DNA of 12,606 nucleotides from Dehalococcoidia bacterium (GTDB taxonomy: Bacteria > Chloroflexota > Dehalococcoidia > JAENJB01). The notes below the pieces were generated by a model, which saw nothing but the letters and a program-made list of their open reading frames with translations, was not told the origin of the DNA and made no database searches. Location of the stretch: contig JAENJB010000040.1 in the NCBI GenBank assembly GCA_016844565.1, forward strand, positions 1 to 12,606, read 5' to 3'. Below are positions 1 through 6,869 of the stretch, piece after piece; the first letter of the stretch is position 1, and every line of letters starts with the position of its first letter. The translations under genes and the position numbers were made by a program.

Positions 1-2
1 AG

Positions 3-1181
3 ACGGAGTTTGGGAAGCGGTACCCCAGGACTTCGGTAGTCTACGCGTCCAAAGCCTTCTTCAATCGCGCCCTGGGACTGATTCTCAAAGAGGAGGAGAT
101 GGGGCTCGATGTGGTCTCAGGTGGTGAGGTGGCTGTCGCGCAGTCAGTAGCCTTTCCGTTCGCGAAGGTGTACTTTCATGGCAACAATAAGACCGAGGAC
201 GAGATGAAGCTGGCGCTCGATGCCAGCATAGGGCACTTCGTGGTTGATAACTTTCATGAGCTGGCTGTGCTTAATCGGCTGGCAAAGGGGCAGGGGATAA
301 TCCAGAACATTCTGCTCCGGCTCACCCCCGGTGTCGACCCGCACACCCACAGTCATACAACCACCGGCGTGCTCGACGTTAAGTTCGGCTTTCCGATGAT
401 AAAGGGGATAGCTGAGAAGGCCGTCGCTGAAGCCATGTCGTGCTCTCACCTCAAGTTGGTCGGCCTGCACTGCCATCTCGGCTCTCCTATCTTCGAGATG
501 GAGCCTTACGAGAAGGCTATTGACATAATGATGCGATTCGCTGCCGAGATGAAGGAAAGGCACGCCTTCGAAATGCAGGAGTTCAGCGTGGGAGGTGGGT
601 ATGCCGTCCAATACCTGGTAGATGTCCCGGCCCCTTCAGTGGCGCAATATGCTGAGGCGATTACGGTGCGCCTTCAGGCCAGGTGCCGGGAGATGGTGTT
701 GCCCTTGCCGCGGCTCGTTCTGGAGCCGGGCCGGGCCATTGTGGCACAGGCCGGTGTGGCCCTCTATAAGGTGGGTGCGGTGAAGAACATACCCGGGGTG
801 AGACGCTACGTCTGTGTTGACGGAGGTATGAGCGACAATATCCGGCCGGCCCTGTACGGGGCGAAGTATGAAGCTCTCATCGCCAACAATGTGGGCCAGG
901 GCGATTCAGAGCGGGTCACCGTTGCCGGCAAGCTGTGCGAGTCCGGTGATATCCTTATCAAGGATATCATGTTGCCGCCGGTGTCGGCGGGGGACCTCAT
1001 GGCGGTGCCGGTCAGCGGCGCCTATTGCATCCCCATGTCCAGCAACTATAATCTTGCTTTGAAGCCGGCTATTGTCCTGGTGAAAGAGGGAAGGGCACGC
1101 CTTATTCGGCGGAGGGAGACCCATCAGGACTTGATGCGGTGTGATTTGATCCGAGCCAGGGCAGTCGAATGTGGTCAGTAG
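3..1181 (+). CDS. lysA: Diaminopimelate decarboxylase, 5'-truncated by window edge
   Basis: PLP-dependent fold-type III decarboxylase that converts meso-diaminopimelate to L-lysine and CO2, the last step of lysine synthesis in the cytoplasm. The reading frame is open from base 3, so the true start lies upstream; the ATG at 99 is internal. The Schiff-base lysine is in YASKAF (codon at 51-53). Downstream are GLDVVSGGE, the HCHLGS barrel motif, GGGYAVQY, the phosphate-binding EPGRAIVAQAG, CESGD (the active-site Cys/Asp contributed across the dimer) and the C-terminal GAYCIPMSSNYN. These order and sequences are those of LysA rather than ornithine or arginine decarboxylase. About 392 residues are visible, so only some 20-40 N-terminal residues are missing relative to usual LysA length. 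The last 13 nt overlap the start of holB, suggesting co-transcription and coupled translation. Confidence 0.95.
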   Translation, partial: TEFGKRYPRTSVVYASKAFFNRALGLILKEEEMGLDVVSGGEVAVAQSVAFPFAKVYFHGNNKTEDEMKLALDASIGHFVVDNFHELAVLNRLAKGQGIIQNILLRLTPGVDPHTHSHTTTGVLDVKFGFPMIKGIAEKAVAEAMSCSHLKLVGLHCHLGSPIFEMEPYEKAIDIMMRFAAEMKERHAFEMQEFSVGGGYAVQYLVDVPAPSVAQYAEAITVRLQARCREMVLPLPRLVLEPGRAIVAQAGVALYKVGAVKNIPGVRRYVCVDGGMSDNIRPALYGAKYEALIANNVGQGDSERVTVAGKLCESGDILIKDIMLPPVSAGDLMAVPVSGAYCIPMSSNYNLALKPAIVLVKEGRARLIRRRETHQDLMRCDLIRARAVECGQ

Positions 1182-2224
1182 CGGGACATAACAGGACCGT
1201 AAGGATATTCCAGCGTAGCCTGAGGGAGGGCCGTCTGGGGCATGCCTATTTACTTGTGGGGCGTGCCCACGTCGGTAAGATGACGCTGGCTCTTGACGTG
1301 GCCCGCGCGTTGAATTGCACCGGAGAGGCGGCGCCCTGCGGTCAGTGCTCCGCATGCCGCCGCATTGTGTTAAACCGGCATCCCGACGTGATGATTGTCG
1401 GGCTGGATACCGAGAAGGCGTCGAAAGAAGGCAAGACGCGCAAGGAGATCAGCATCGACGGCGTCAAGGCGATACTGCGCGCGGCCAGCTTGCCGCCTTT
1501 CGAAGGCCGCTACAAGGTATTCATCATCAATGACGCCGAGTGTCTTTCTGGAGAGGCGGCGAACTGCTTGCTGAAAACTCTCGAGGAGCCTCCCGCGCGG
1601 GTGCTCTTTCTCTTGCTGACCGCCAGGGAGAGTGGGCTCTTGCCGACCATCGTGTCGCGCTGCATCAGGCTTGAGCTTCAACCATTGCCTTTATCAACTG
1701 TTGAGGCTTTTCTCAGGGAACGAGATGTCAACGCCGAAAAGGCCAGGACAGTCGCCCGGCTGAGCAAGGGTTGCCCGGGATGGGCGTTGAACATCGCCGG
1801 GGACGAAGGGGCATGGCAGCAACGGAGCGAATTGCTCACGACTCTGGCGAGGGTACTGGACTCGGGGCTGGAAGAGCGTTTTGCCTTTGCCGCTGAGCTT
1901 GGCGGCCGCTTTGAAAAGGACCGGGCTGCGGTCAACGAACTTCTGGAGATGTGGTTGGACTGGTGGCGCGACCTGTTGCTGGTGAGGGCTGGCTCGGCTT
2001 CCGATATCGTCAACTTCGACCAGGAAGAGGTCCTGCGGAGGTGGGCGGGGGCCTATTCGTTGCAGGAGATAGCCGGCTTTATCCGTCATCTAATCGTGGC
2101 CCGGGAGCAGTTGAGGTGGAATGCCAATGCTCGCCTGGCACTGGAGGTACTTATGTTGAACTTACCCAATGGGAACCGGGAAGAAACTAAGGAAGATGTG
2201 CGTTTGCCATCTTATCGGGCCTGA
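1169..2224 (+). CDS. holB: DNA polymerase III subunit delta' (clamp loader)
   Basis: Clamp-loader AAA+ subunit (351 aa) that, with delta and tau/gamma, opens the beta sliding clamp at primed DNA. The N-terminus has the typical GH...GRLGHAYLLVG signature, which fixes the ATG at 1169 inside the end of lysA. A P-loop-like segment GRAHVGKMT is at residues 31-39; it keeps GK, with Met before Thr. A zinc-binding module uses Cys50, Cys57, Cys60 and Cys63. A Walker B-like NDAE is at 121-124, followed by LLKTLEEPP and the SRC motif (163-165), which supplies the trans-acting arginine finger. The rest is the helical lid and collar domain. DnaX (gamma/tau) has the same fold but is normally longer; length, the SRC context and the following ricT gene (a known pairing in Firmicutes) favour delta'. 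It is 3 nt from ricT. Confidence 0.93.
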   Translation: MWSVAGHNRTVRIFQRSLREGRLGHAYLLVGRAHVGKMTLALDVARALNCTGEAAPCGQCSACRRIVLNRHPDVMIVGLDTEKASKEGKTRKEISIDGVKAILRAASLPPFEGRYKVFIINDAECLSGEAANCLLKTLEEPPARVLFLLLTARESGLLPTIVSRCIRLELQPLPLSTVEAFLRERDVNAEKARTVARLSKGCPGWALNIAGDEGAWQQRSELLTTLARVLDSGLEERFAFAAELGGRFEKDRAAVNELLEMWLDWWRDLLLVRAGSASDIVNFDQEEVLRRWAGAYSLQEIAGFIRHLIVAREQLRWNANARLALEVLMLNLPNGNREETKEDVRLPSYRA

Positions 2225-2227
2225 GGT

Positions 2228-3130
2228 ATGCAGGAAATAGTAGGGGTCCGTTTTCAGCCGACAGCCAAACTGTACTACTTTGACCCTGCGGGGATAGCCC
2301 TGAAGGTCGGAGACAGAGTGGTGGTGGAGACCGTCCACGGACTCGAACTGGGTCAGGTGGTCATCGCGCCGGCCGAGGTTCTGCCTGAGGAGTTCGAGAA
2401 GAAGAAGCCTGTGAAGGTGGTGCTTCGAAAGGCCGAAGAAAAGGACGTCCAGCAGGCGGCAAGGTGGAAGGGCCAGGAGCAGGCCGCTCTGCTTGAGTGT
2501 AGAAGGCTGGCTGCCAAGTTGGGGTTGCCCATGAAGGTGGCCAGTGCTGAATATAACCTCGACGGTAGTCACCTGACGGTTTCCTTCGGCTCGGACACTA
2601 AGGTGGACTTCAGGGAGTTGTTGCATGAGCTGGCCAGGGACCTGAGAACGAGGGTACAGTTCAGGCAGGTGGGACCGCGAGAGGAGACGAAGACACTGGG
2701 TGGAATGGGGCGCTGCGGCCGGGGATTATGTTGCTCCAACTTCCTTACTCAGTTCGACCCAGTGTCGATCAAGATGGCGAAGGAGCAAGATCTGCCTCTT
2801 AATCCGGCGAAGATATCCGGTGTATGCGGGCGCTTGCTCTGCTGCCTGGCTTATGAAAACGAGTTCTACCGGGCGTCAAAGTCCGCTATGCCTAAGGTCG
2901 GCCAGAAAGTGGCCACTGCATCGGGCGAGGGCCACGTTATCTACCTGAATGTCCTGAAAGGGAACGTGGTGGTGGAACTCGAAAGCAGGGCGACGGTGGA
3001 GTTACCGGCCGCTGAGGTCAAAGTGCTGGAGCAAGCTCCCATCGCCAGGAGGCACAAGGGCAAAAGGCTCAATCCGGCGGGTGCACTGGCAAGAGGTCAG
3101 TCTCCCGGAAACTCAGCCGCTCCCGTCTGA
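2228..3130 (+). CDS. ricT: PSP1-domain protein RicT (YaaT-like)
   Basis: A 300-aa PSP1 C-terminal domain protein. In Bacillus subtilis, RicT (YaaT) with RicA and RicF forms a [4Fe-4S]-binding complex that adjusts RNase Y mRNA processing and affects competence, sporulation and biofilms. Here the N-terminus reads IVGVRFQPTAKLYYFDP and the typical GDRVVVET with ELGQVV follows. The conserved cysteines are present in two clusters: Cys163, Cys168, Cys169 (GRCGRGLCC) and Cys200, Cys205, Cys206 (CGRLLCC), matching the metal-ligand pattern of the family. The basic, proline-rich tail after about residue 270 is variable. The start is ATG 2228, 3 nt after holB, with a weak TGAGG just upstream, so translational coupling is likely. 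No RicA or RicF homologue is in the window, so the cellular role here is inferred from the family only. Confidence 0.9.
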   Translation: MQEIVGVRFQPTAKLYYFDPAGIALKVGDRVVVETVHGLELGQVVIAPAEVLPEEFEKKKPVKVVLRKAEEKDVQQAARWKGQEQAALLECRRLAAKLGLPMKVASAEYNLDGSHLTVSFGSDTKVDFRELLHELARDLRTRVQFRQVGPREETKTLGGMGRCGRGLCCSNFLTQFDPVSIKMAKEQDLPLNPAKISGVCGRLLCCLAYENEFYRASKSAMPKVGQKVATASGEGHVIYLNVLKGNVVVELESRATVELPAAEVKVLEQAPIARRHKGKRLNPAGALARGQSPGNSAAPV

Positions 3131-3139
3131 TGTGGAGTC

Positions 3140-3643
3140 CTATCCCCCTGGCAGGTACTTTTGCCATTCCTCCGGAGATGGCAGGTAACTGTAGGGGATG
3201 GCGAAGCCGGCGTGAGGAACTCTGGGCGGATGGAGTAAAAGCATTCTTGCCTCGGCTGGCGTGTGTCCCGCCTTATGGTGGTTGCAGGGTATGCAGGCGG
3301 TGACCACGTTGTCCCACTTGTGCTGGCCACCCTGGTGGCGCGGAACCACGTGGTCAATGGTCAGGTCCTTGTTCTGTTTCCCGCAATACTGGCATGTGAA
3401 CTTGTCGCGCGTGAAGATCTCAAGTCGCGTCAGCCTCCGTCTCAGATAGGGCCGCTGTATCATGTAGACCAGGCGGACTACGGAGGGGAGGGGGATGATG
3501 TGTTGCGCCGAGCGGAGCAGTCCCCGTCCGTTCTCGAGGATTTCTACTTTGCCTTGAATAAGGAGTGAAACGGCGCGCCGGGCGCGACAGATATTCAGCG
3601 GTTCATAGTTCTGATTCAGGACCAGGACGGGGTAGCTAACCAT
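3140..3643 (-). CDS. HNH endonuclease (McrA-like, stand-alone)
   Basis: A 167-aa protein with a C-terminal HNH/beta-beta-alpha-Me nuclease domain. The N-terminal about 70 residues (VLNQNYEPLNICRARRAVSL...) are the conserved lead seen in bacterial HNH proteins of the COG1403 type. A zinc site is formed by Cys84-x2-Cys87 and Cys117-x2-Cys120. The catalytic core is DHVVPRHQGG with His98, a W-D-N segment with Asn112, and CNHHK at 120-124. It probably nicks or cuts DNA in a metal-dependent way, but the target is unknown. No methyltransferase, restriction partner, phage gene or intron lies beside it, so a restriction or homing role is not supported by context. It is convergent with ricT (9 nt between stops) and divergent from the acyl-CoA synthetase gene. 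An AAGGAT ribosome site precedes the ATG, and a good promoter lies about 34 nt upstream. Confidence 0.9.
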   Translation of the reverse strand: MVSYPVLVLNQNYEPLNICRARRAVSLLIQGKVEILENGRGLLRSAQHIIPLPSVVRLVYMIQRPYLRRRLTRLEIFTRDKFTCQYCGKQNKDLTIDHVVPRHQGGQHKWDNVVTACIPCNHHKAGHTPAEARMLLLHPPRVPHAGFAIPYSYLPSPEEWQKYLPGG

Positions 3644-3676
3644 TCAGTATCCTTATCCTTCCCCAGCTCATTTGCC

Positions 3677-3706
3677 ATTCTATCATAAGTGCTTTTTCGG
3701 AGACAA
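3677..3706 (-). promoter_or_regulatory. Candidate sigma70-type promoter of the HNH gene
   Basis: Read on the minus strand, TTGTCT (3706-3701) is separated by 18 nt from TAGAAT (3682-3677). These match the -35 and -10 consensus at 4/6 and 5/6 positions. Transcription would begin near 3670 and give a leader of about 27 nt with an AAGGAT Shine-Dalgarno before the ATG at 3643. The elements are visible in the sequence; activity is inferred. Confidence 0.5.
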
Positions 3707-3731
3707 CAAAGGGGGCCTGAAGCAGGCGGAA

Positions 3732-3760
3732 TTGTGCTTTGGAGGGAGGCAGAGTAAAAT
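3732..3760 (+). promoter_or_regulatory. Candidate promoter giving a near-leaderless transcript
   Basis: TTGTGC (3732-3737, 3/6 to the -35 consensus) and TAAAAT (3755-3760, 5/6 to the -10) are separated by exactly 17 nt. The expected transcription start near 3767 lies only a few nucleotides before the ATG at 3771, so the message would be nearly leaderless. A purine-rich GGAGGGAGG lies inside the spacer and is about 22 nt from the ATG, too far for a normal ribosome site. Assignment is tentative because the -35 match is weak. Confidence 0.35.
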
Positions 3761-3770
3761 CTGCGACTAT

Positions 3771-4493
3771 ATGGTCGCTCGAACGGAGCTTCGCAGGCAG
3801 GCGGGAAATAGGGGACAGTTCCAACTCACGGAGGTTGAAGCCAAGTCTTTGCTGGCGGCCGGTGGGATAAGGGTGGTGGAGACCAGGCTAGCAACCTCAC
3901 GGAGTGAGGCCATTGCGTGTGGTAAGCAGCTTGGCTTCCCCCTGGTGCTGAAGGTGGTCTCGCCCGACATCGTTCATAAGAGCGATGTCGGGGCAGTTAG
4001 ACTTTCCATTAACAGTGCCGCCCACCTCGGGCGCGCCTACACCGGGATCATGGCTGCGGTCAGAGAGCGCCAGCCTGGAGCCAGAATTACCGGTGTCGCG
4101 GTCCAGAAGATGGCCTCTCCGGGTATAGAGGTCATCATTGGCATGTTCAGGGACCCGCAGTTCGGGCCGGTGCTGATGTTCGGTCTGGGTGGCGTATGGA
4201 CGGAGGTCCTGGAAGATGTCTCGTTCAGGGTGGTACCCGTAGGCAGGAGAGACGCCAGGGAGATGGTCGCGGAGATAAGGGGTTACCCGATGCTTCAGGG
4301 CCGGCGGGGGCAGGAGGCTGCCAATCTGGAGGTGCTGGAGCAGTTCCTGCTGGACATCTCGCGATTCATTGAAAAGCACCGCGAAATTAGGGAAATGGAC
4401 CTGAACCCCGTTTTGCTTAACCGGGATGAGGCGGTGGCGGTGGATGCCAGGATTGTGCTGGAGAGGGCTCCCGTCCCGATGAAATCGGGATAG
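3771..4493 (+). CDS. ADP-forming acyl/acetyl-CoA synthetase, beta-type ATP-grasp subunit
   Basis: A 240-aa ATP-grasp protein matching the beta subunit or C-terminal domain of NDP-forming acyl-CoA synthetases, which interconvert acyl-CoA + ADP + Pi and acid + CoA + ATP. Key stretches are LTEVEAKSLLAAGGI (ATP-grasp N-terminus), LKVVSPDIVHKSDVGAV (nucleotide lysine and signature), GIEVIIGMFRDPQFGPV, FGLGGVWTEVLEDVSF and the metal-binding EMDLNPV near the C-terminus. The length is that of archaeal separate beta subunits. The CoA-binding alpha subunit with the phospho-histidine is not in the window, so it is either encoded elsewhere or this protein works with another partner. The frame is open upstream to a TTG at 3672, but that extension lacks family similarity and a ribosome site, and overlaps the HNH promoter; ATG 3771 is preferred. 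It lies 33 nt before fabF, probably in the same operon. Confidence 0.85.
   Translation: MVARTELRRQAGNRGQFQLTEVEAKSLLAAGGIRVVETRLATSRSEAIACGKQLGFPLVLKVVSPDIVHKSDVGAVRLSINSAAHLGRAYTGIMAAVRERQPGARITGVAVQKMASPGIEVIIGMFRDPQFGPVLMFGLGGVWTEVLEDVSFRVVPVGRRDAREMVAEIRGYPMLQGRRGQEAANLEVLEQFLLDISRFIEKHREIREMDLNPVLLNRDEAVAVDARIVLERAPVPMKSG
4474..4490 (+). repeat. Short hairpin at the 3' end of the acyl-CoA synthetase gene
   Basis: Perfect 7-bp arms TCCCGAT (4474-4480) and ATCGGGA (4484-4490) flank a GAA loop, and the stop codon TAG follows directly. The hairpin encodes the last residues of the protein. No T-run follows, so it is not a standard intrinsic terminator. It may be an RNA-stability or attenuation hairpin, or a copy of a dispersed short repeat. 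Confidence 0.5.
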
Positions 4494-4510
4494 AAGGGAG
4501 AATTCTTTGG

Positions 4511-4524
4511 AGAGGGGCCCCTCT
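4511..4524 (+). promoter_or_regulatory. Perfect 14-bp palindrome over the fabF ribosome binding site
   Basis: AGAGGGGCCCCTCT is fully self-complementary and ends two bases before the fabF ATG at 4527. Its left half contains the GGAG/GAGGGG purine stretch (from 4509) that would serve as Shine-Dalgarno. It could be a protein operator, or fold transiently and limit ribosome access. The symmetry is seen directly; any function is inference. Confidence 0.45.
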
Positions 4525-4526
4525 AT

Positions 4527-5768
4527 ATGAGCAGAAGAGTAGTAGTCACCGGCCTGGGCGCGGTGACAGCGATAGGGGTGGGGGCGGAGCAGAGCTGGAA
4601 GGCTTTGTGCGAGGGCAAGTCCGGTATCGGGCTGGTAACGGCCTTCGATAGCAGCCCTTTCCGGAGCAAGATTGCCGGGGAGGTGAAAGACTTCGATCCC
4701 GAGGACTTTATGGATAAGAAGGTGTCCCGGCGGATGGACCGTTTTATCGTCCTGGCGATAGCCGCGGCGCGGATGGCCGTAGAAGACGCGCGGCTCTTGA
4801 TCACCCCGGCCAACTGTCATAGGACGGGAGTGGCTATTGGCACGGCGCTGGGTGGTGTGTCTTCGGTGGAACAGACCTCCAGGCTACTGGCTCAGAGTGG
4901 GGCCGACCGCGTTTCGCCGTTCTTTGTGCCAGGGTTTCTGTGCAGCATGGCTGCAGCGCAACTGAGCATGCAGTTCGGGGCCAGAGGGCCGAGTCTGTGT
5001 CCGGTGACTGCCTGTGCGGCGGGGAACAATGCCATAGGGGACAGCTTCAAACTGATTCAGAACGGTGTGATTGATGTGGCTCTTGCGGGTGGGGCGGAGG
5101 CGCCGGTCACCCCGGTGATGTTCGCCGGACTGGATGCGCTCAAGGTCACCTCGGCGAGGAACAGCGAGCCGGCCAGGGCCAGCCGTCCCTTTGACAAGGA
5201 TCGTGATGGCATGGTGATGGCTGAGGGAGCAGGGGTGGTTGTCCTGGAGGACCTGGAAACGGCCCTGCGCAGGGGCGCGAAGATTTATGCCGAGGTGGTG
5301 GGCTATGGTTACAATACCGATGGGTACCACATCACTTCTCCTGACCCCAGCGGTGAGCAGGCGGCGCGATGTATGGCGATGGCGTTGAATGATGCAGGAA
5401 TGAGGCCGGAAGACATAGACCATATCAATGCTCATGGTACCTCTACCCAGATGAACGACCGCTCCGAGACATTGGCCATCAAGCAGACCTTCGGAGAATA
5501 TAGCAGGAAACTGGCGATAAGCTCGAACAAGTCCATGGTGGGGCACTCCTTCGGCGCCGCCCCGGCGGTGGAGGCTGTCTTCGCCTGCTTGACCCTGAGG
5601 GACGGTGTTGTCCCGCCGACTATCAACTATGAGAAGCCGGACCCGGATTGTGACCTTGACTATGTGCCCAACGAAGCCAGAAGGATGGATGTAAAGACGG
5701 TGTTGAGCAACGCCTTCGGCTTCGGCGGCCATAACGCTGTTGTCATCTTCAGAAAGGTCGAGCGGTGA
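4527..5768 (+). CDS. fabF: Beta-ketoacyl-[acyl-carrier-protein] synthase II
   Basis: Condensing enzyme of type II fatty acid synthesis (413 aa, normal length), joining malonyl-ACP to an acyl primer in the cytoplasm. The N-terminus RRVVVTGLGAVTAIG is typical. The catalytic triad is intact and falls at the numbers known for E. coli FabF: Cys163 in TACAAG, His303 in NAHGTSTQMND and His340 in the SMVGHSFG segment, with Lys335 in SSNKS. The C-terminal NAFGFGGHNA is the gatekeeper loop. One oddity is GHSFGAAPAVEA, where most FabFs have GAAG. No acpP, fabG, fabD or other synthase gene is adjacent, so this may be an extra or specialised copy rather than the housekeeping one. The start is ATG 4527, with a ribosome site embedded in a palindrome. 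It lies 34 nt before the dehydrogenase gene. Confidence 0.95.
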   Translation: MSRRVVVTGLGAVTAIGVGAEQSWKALCEGKSGIGLVTAFDSSPFRSKIAGEVKDFDPEDFMDKKVSRRMDRFIVLAIAAARMAVEDARLLITPANCHRTGVAIGTALGGVSSVEQTSRLLAQSGADRVSPFFVPGFLCSMAAAQLSMQFGARGPSLCPVTACAAGNNAIGDSFKLIQNGVIDVALAGGAEAPVTPVMFAGLDALKVTSARNSEPARASRPFDKDRDGMVMAEGAGVVVLEDLETALRRGAKIYAEVVGYGYNTDGYHITSPDPSGEQAARCMAMALNDAGMRPEDIDHINAHGTSTQMNDRSETLAIKQTFGEYSRKLAISSNKSMVGHSFGAAPAVEAVFACLTLRDGVVPPTINYEKPDPDCDLDYVPNEARRMDVKTVLSNAFGFGGHNAVVIFRKVER

Positions 5769-5802
5769 GGGTGGGGCTGGAAATTGTGCTGAGGTAGAGA
5801 GC

Positions 5803-6831
5803 GTGCGTGTGGCGGTGTACTACAACAACCGCGATGTGCGCATCGAGGAAAGACCGAAGCCTCAAGCAGGTCCCGATGAGCTCCTGGTTCGTGTGCAGGC
5901 GAGTGGCATCTGTGGCACGGATGTGCTGGAGTGGTACCGCGTCAAGAAAGCCCCAGTGGTTCTGGGGCATGAGGTCGCCGGCGAGGTAGTTGTGGCTGGG
6001 GAGGGGGTGGAGGGCTATGAGGTGGGAGATCGGCTGGCGGTGGCGCATCATGTTCCCTGCAACCGGTGCCATTACTGCCTGAGCGGGCATCATACCGTCT
6101 GCGATACCCTGCGCCGGACAAACTTCGACCCGGGCGGCTTTGCTGAATACGTCCGCCTCCCGTCTATCAATGTGGACCGCGGAGTCTACCGGTTGCCTGA
6201 AGAGGTGTCATTTGAGGAGGCGACCTTCGTCGAGCCGCTGGCGTGCGTGGTCCGGGGAATGCGTGCGGCGCGCTTTCAGCCAGGCCAGAGCATGCTGGTT
6301 CTCGGTTGCGGAGTATCAGGGCTGCTGTTCGTGCAGTTGGCCGGGGCGTTGGGCGCCGGTCTGGTGGTGGCGACAGACGTGGTCTCCAGCCGTCTGGAGG
6401 CGGCCCGCCAGTCGGGTGCGAAGCTGACTCTGGATGCGAGAGAGGATATACTGACGGAGTTTCGCCGGGTGAACGATGGACGACTGGCCGACCTGGTGGT
6501 GCTCTGCACCGGTGCACCGGCGGCCATCGCCCAGGCGCTACACTCGGCAGAACGTGGAGGCACGGTGCTGGTATTTGCTCCCACATCTGAGGGGGTGATC
6601 ATTCCGTTGTCGATAAATGACCTCTTCTGGCGCAATGAGGTTACCTTGACGAGCTCATACGGGGGCAGCCCTGCCGACCACGAGGTCGCGCTGGAGCTTA
6701 TCCGCGCTCGCCGGGTCCCGGTGGCCCGTCTGATTACTCACCGGCTGGGTCTGGGAGAGACCGGACTGGGATTCCAGCTTGTCGCTAAGGCGCAGGACTC
6801 TCTTAAGGTGATTATCGAGCCGCAGAGATGA
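5803..6831 (+). CDS. Zinc-dependent alcohol/polyol dehydrogenase (MDR family)
   Basis: A 342-aa medium-chain dehydrogenase of the threonine dehydrogenase/sorbitol dehydrogenase group (COG1063), oxidising a secondary alcohol with a nicotinamide cofactor. The catalytic zinc ligands are Cys37 (SGICGTD), His56-Glu57 (GHEVAGE) and Glu144 (FVEPLACV). The structural zinc is held by Cys86, Cys89, Cys92 and Cys100. The Rossmann fold has GCGVSG at 168-173, and Asp192 (VATDVV) at the end of the second strand favours NAD over NADP. The substrate cannot be read from sequence. The chosen GTG at 5803 has GAGG 8 nt upstream and gives a family-typical start (MRVAVYYNNRDVRIEE). An in-frame TTG at 5740 would add an unconserved stretch overlapping fabF. 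It lies 38 nt before the aldolase gene, so the two may act on the same sugar-like or hydroxyketone compound. Confidence 0.88.
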   Translation: MRVAVYYNNRDVRIEERPKPQAGPDELLVRVQASGICGTDVLEWYRVKKAPVVLGHEVAGEVVVAGEGVEGYEVGDRLAVAHHVPCNRCHYCLSGHHTVCDTLRRTNFDPGGFAEYVRLPSINVDRGVYRLPEEVSFEEATFVEPLACVVRGMRAARFQPGQSMLVLGCGVSGLLFVQLAGALGAGLVVATDVVSSRLEAARQSGAKLTLDAREDILTEFRRVNDGRLADLVVLCTGAPAAIAQALHSAERGGTVLVFAPTSEGVIIPLSINDLFWRNEVTLTSSYGGSPADHEVALELIRARRVPVARLITHRLGLGETGLGFQLVAKAQDSLKVIIEPQR

Positions 6832-6869
6832 AAGACTGCTGCCAATAACTTTCCACGGAGGCTAAAGCT

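Noticed and set aside
1290..1360. holB as possible dnaX (gamma/tau)
   Set aside because: The zinc module and SRC motif are shared with DnaX, but the length, the divergent P-loop and the ricT neighbour fit delta' better.
3140..3643. HNH gene as part of a restriction or defence island
   Set aside because: No methyltransferase, helicase, toxin-antitoxin, integrase or phage gene is nearby; all neighbours are housekeeping or metabolic genes.
3672..3770. TTG-started N-terminal extension of the acyl-CoA synthetase subunit
   Set aside because: No Shine-Dalgarno, no family similarity in the extension, and it overlaps the HNH promoter; ATG 3771 is a better start.
3897..4820. 307-codon open frame on the minus strand
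   Set aside because: It runs antisense across the acyl-CoA synthetase subunit and the start of fabF, both clearly real. Its translation has low-complexity His/Arg/Pro-rich content and no recognisable domain, as expected from high-GC antisense frames.
4884..5732. 282-codon open frame on the minus strand
   Set aside because: It is entirely antisense to fabF with no recognisable motif; fabF has a complete catalytic triad.
5740..5802. TTG-started extension of the zinc dehydrogenase
   Set aside because: It overlaps the end of fabF and encodes a Ser/Gly/Glu-rich stretch not seen in the family; GTG 5803 has a ribosome site and gives the usual length.
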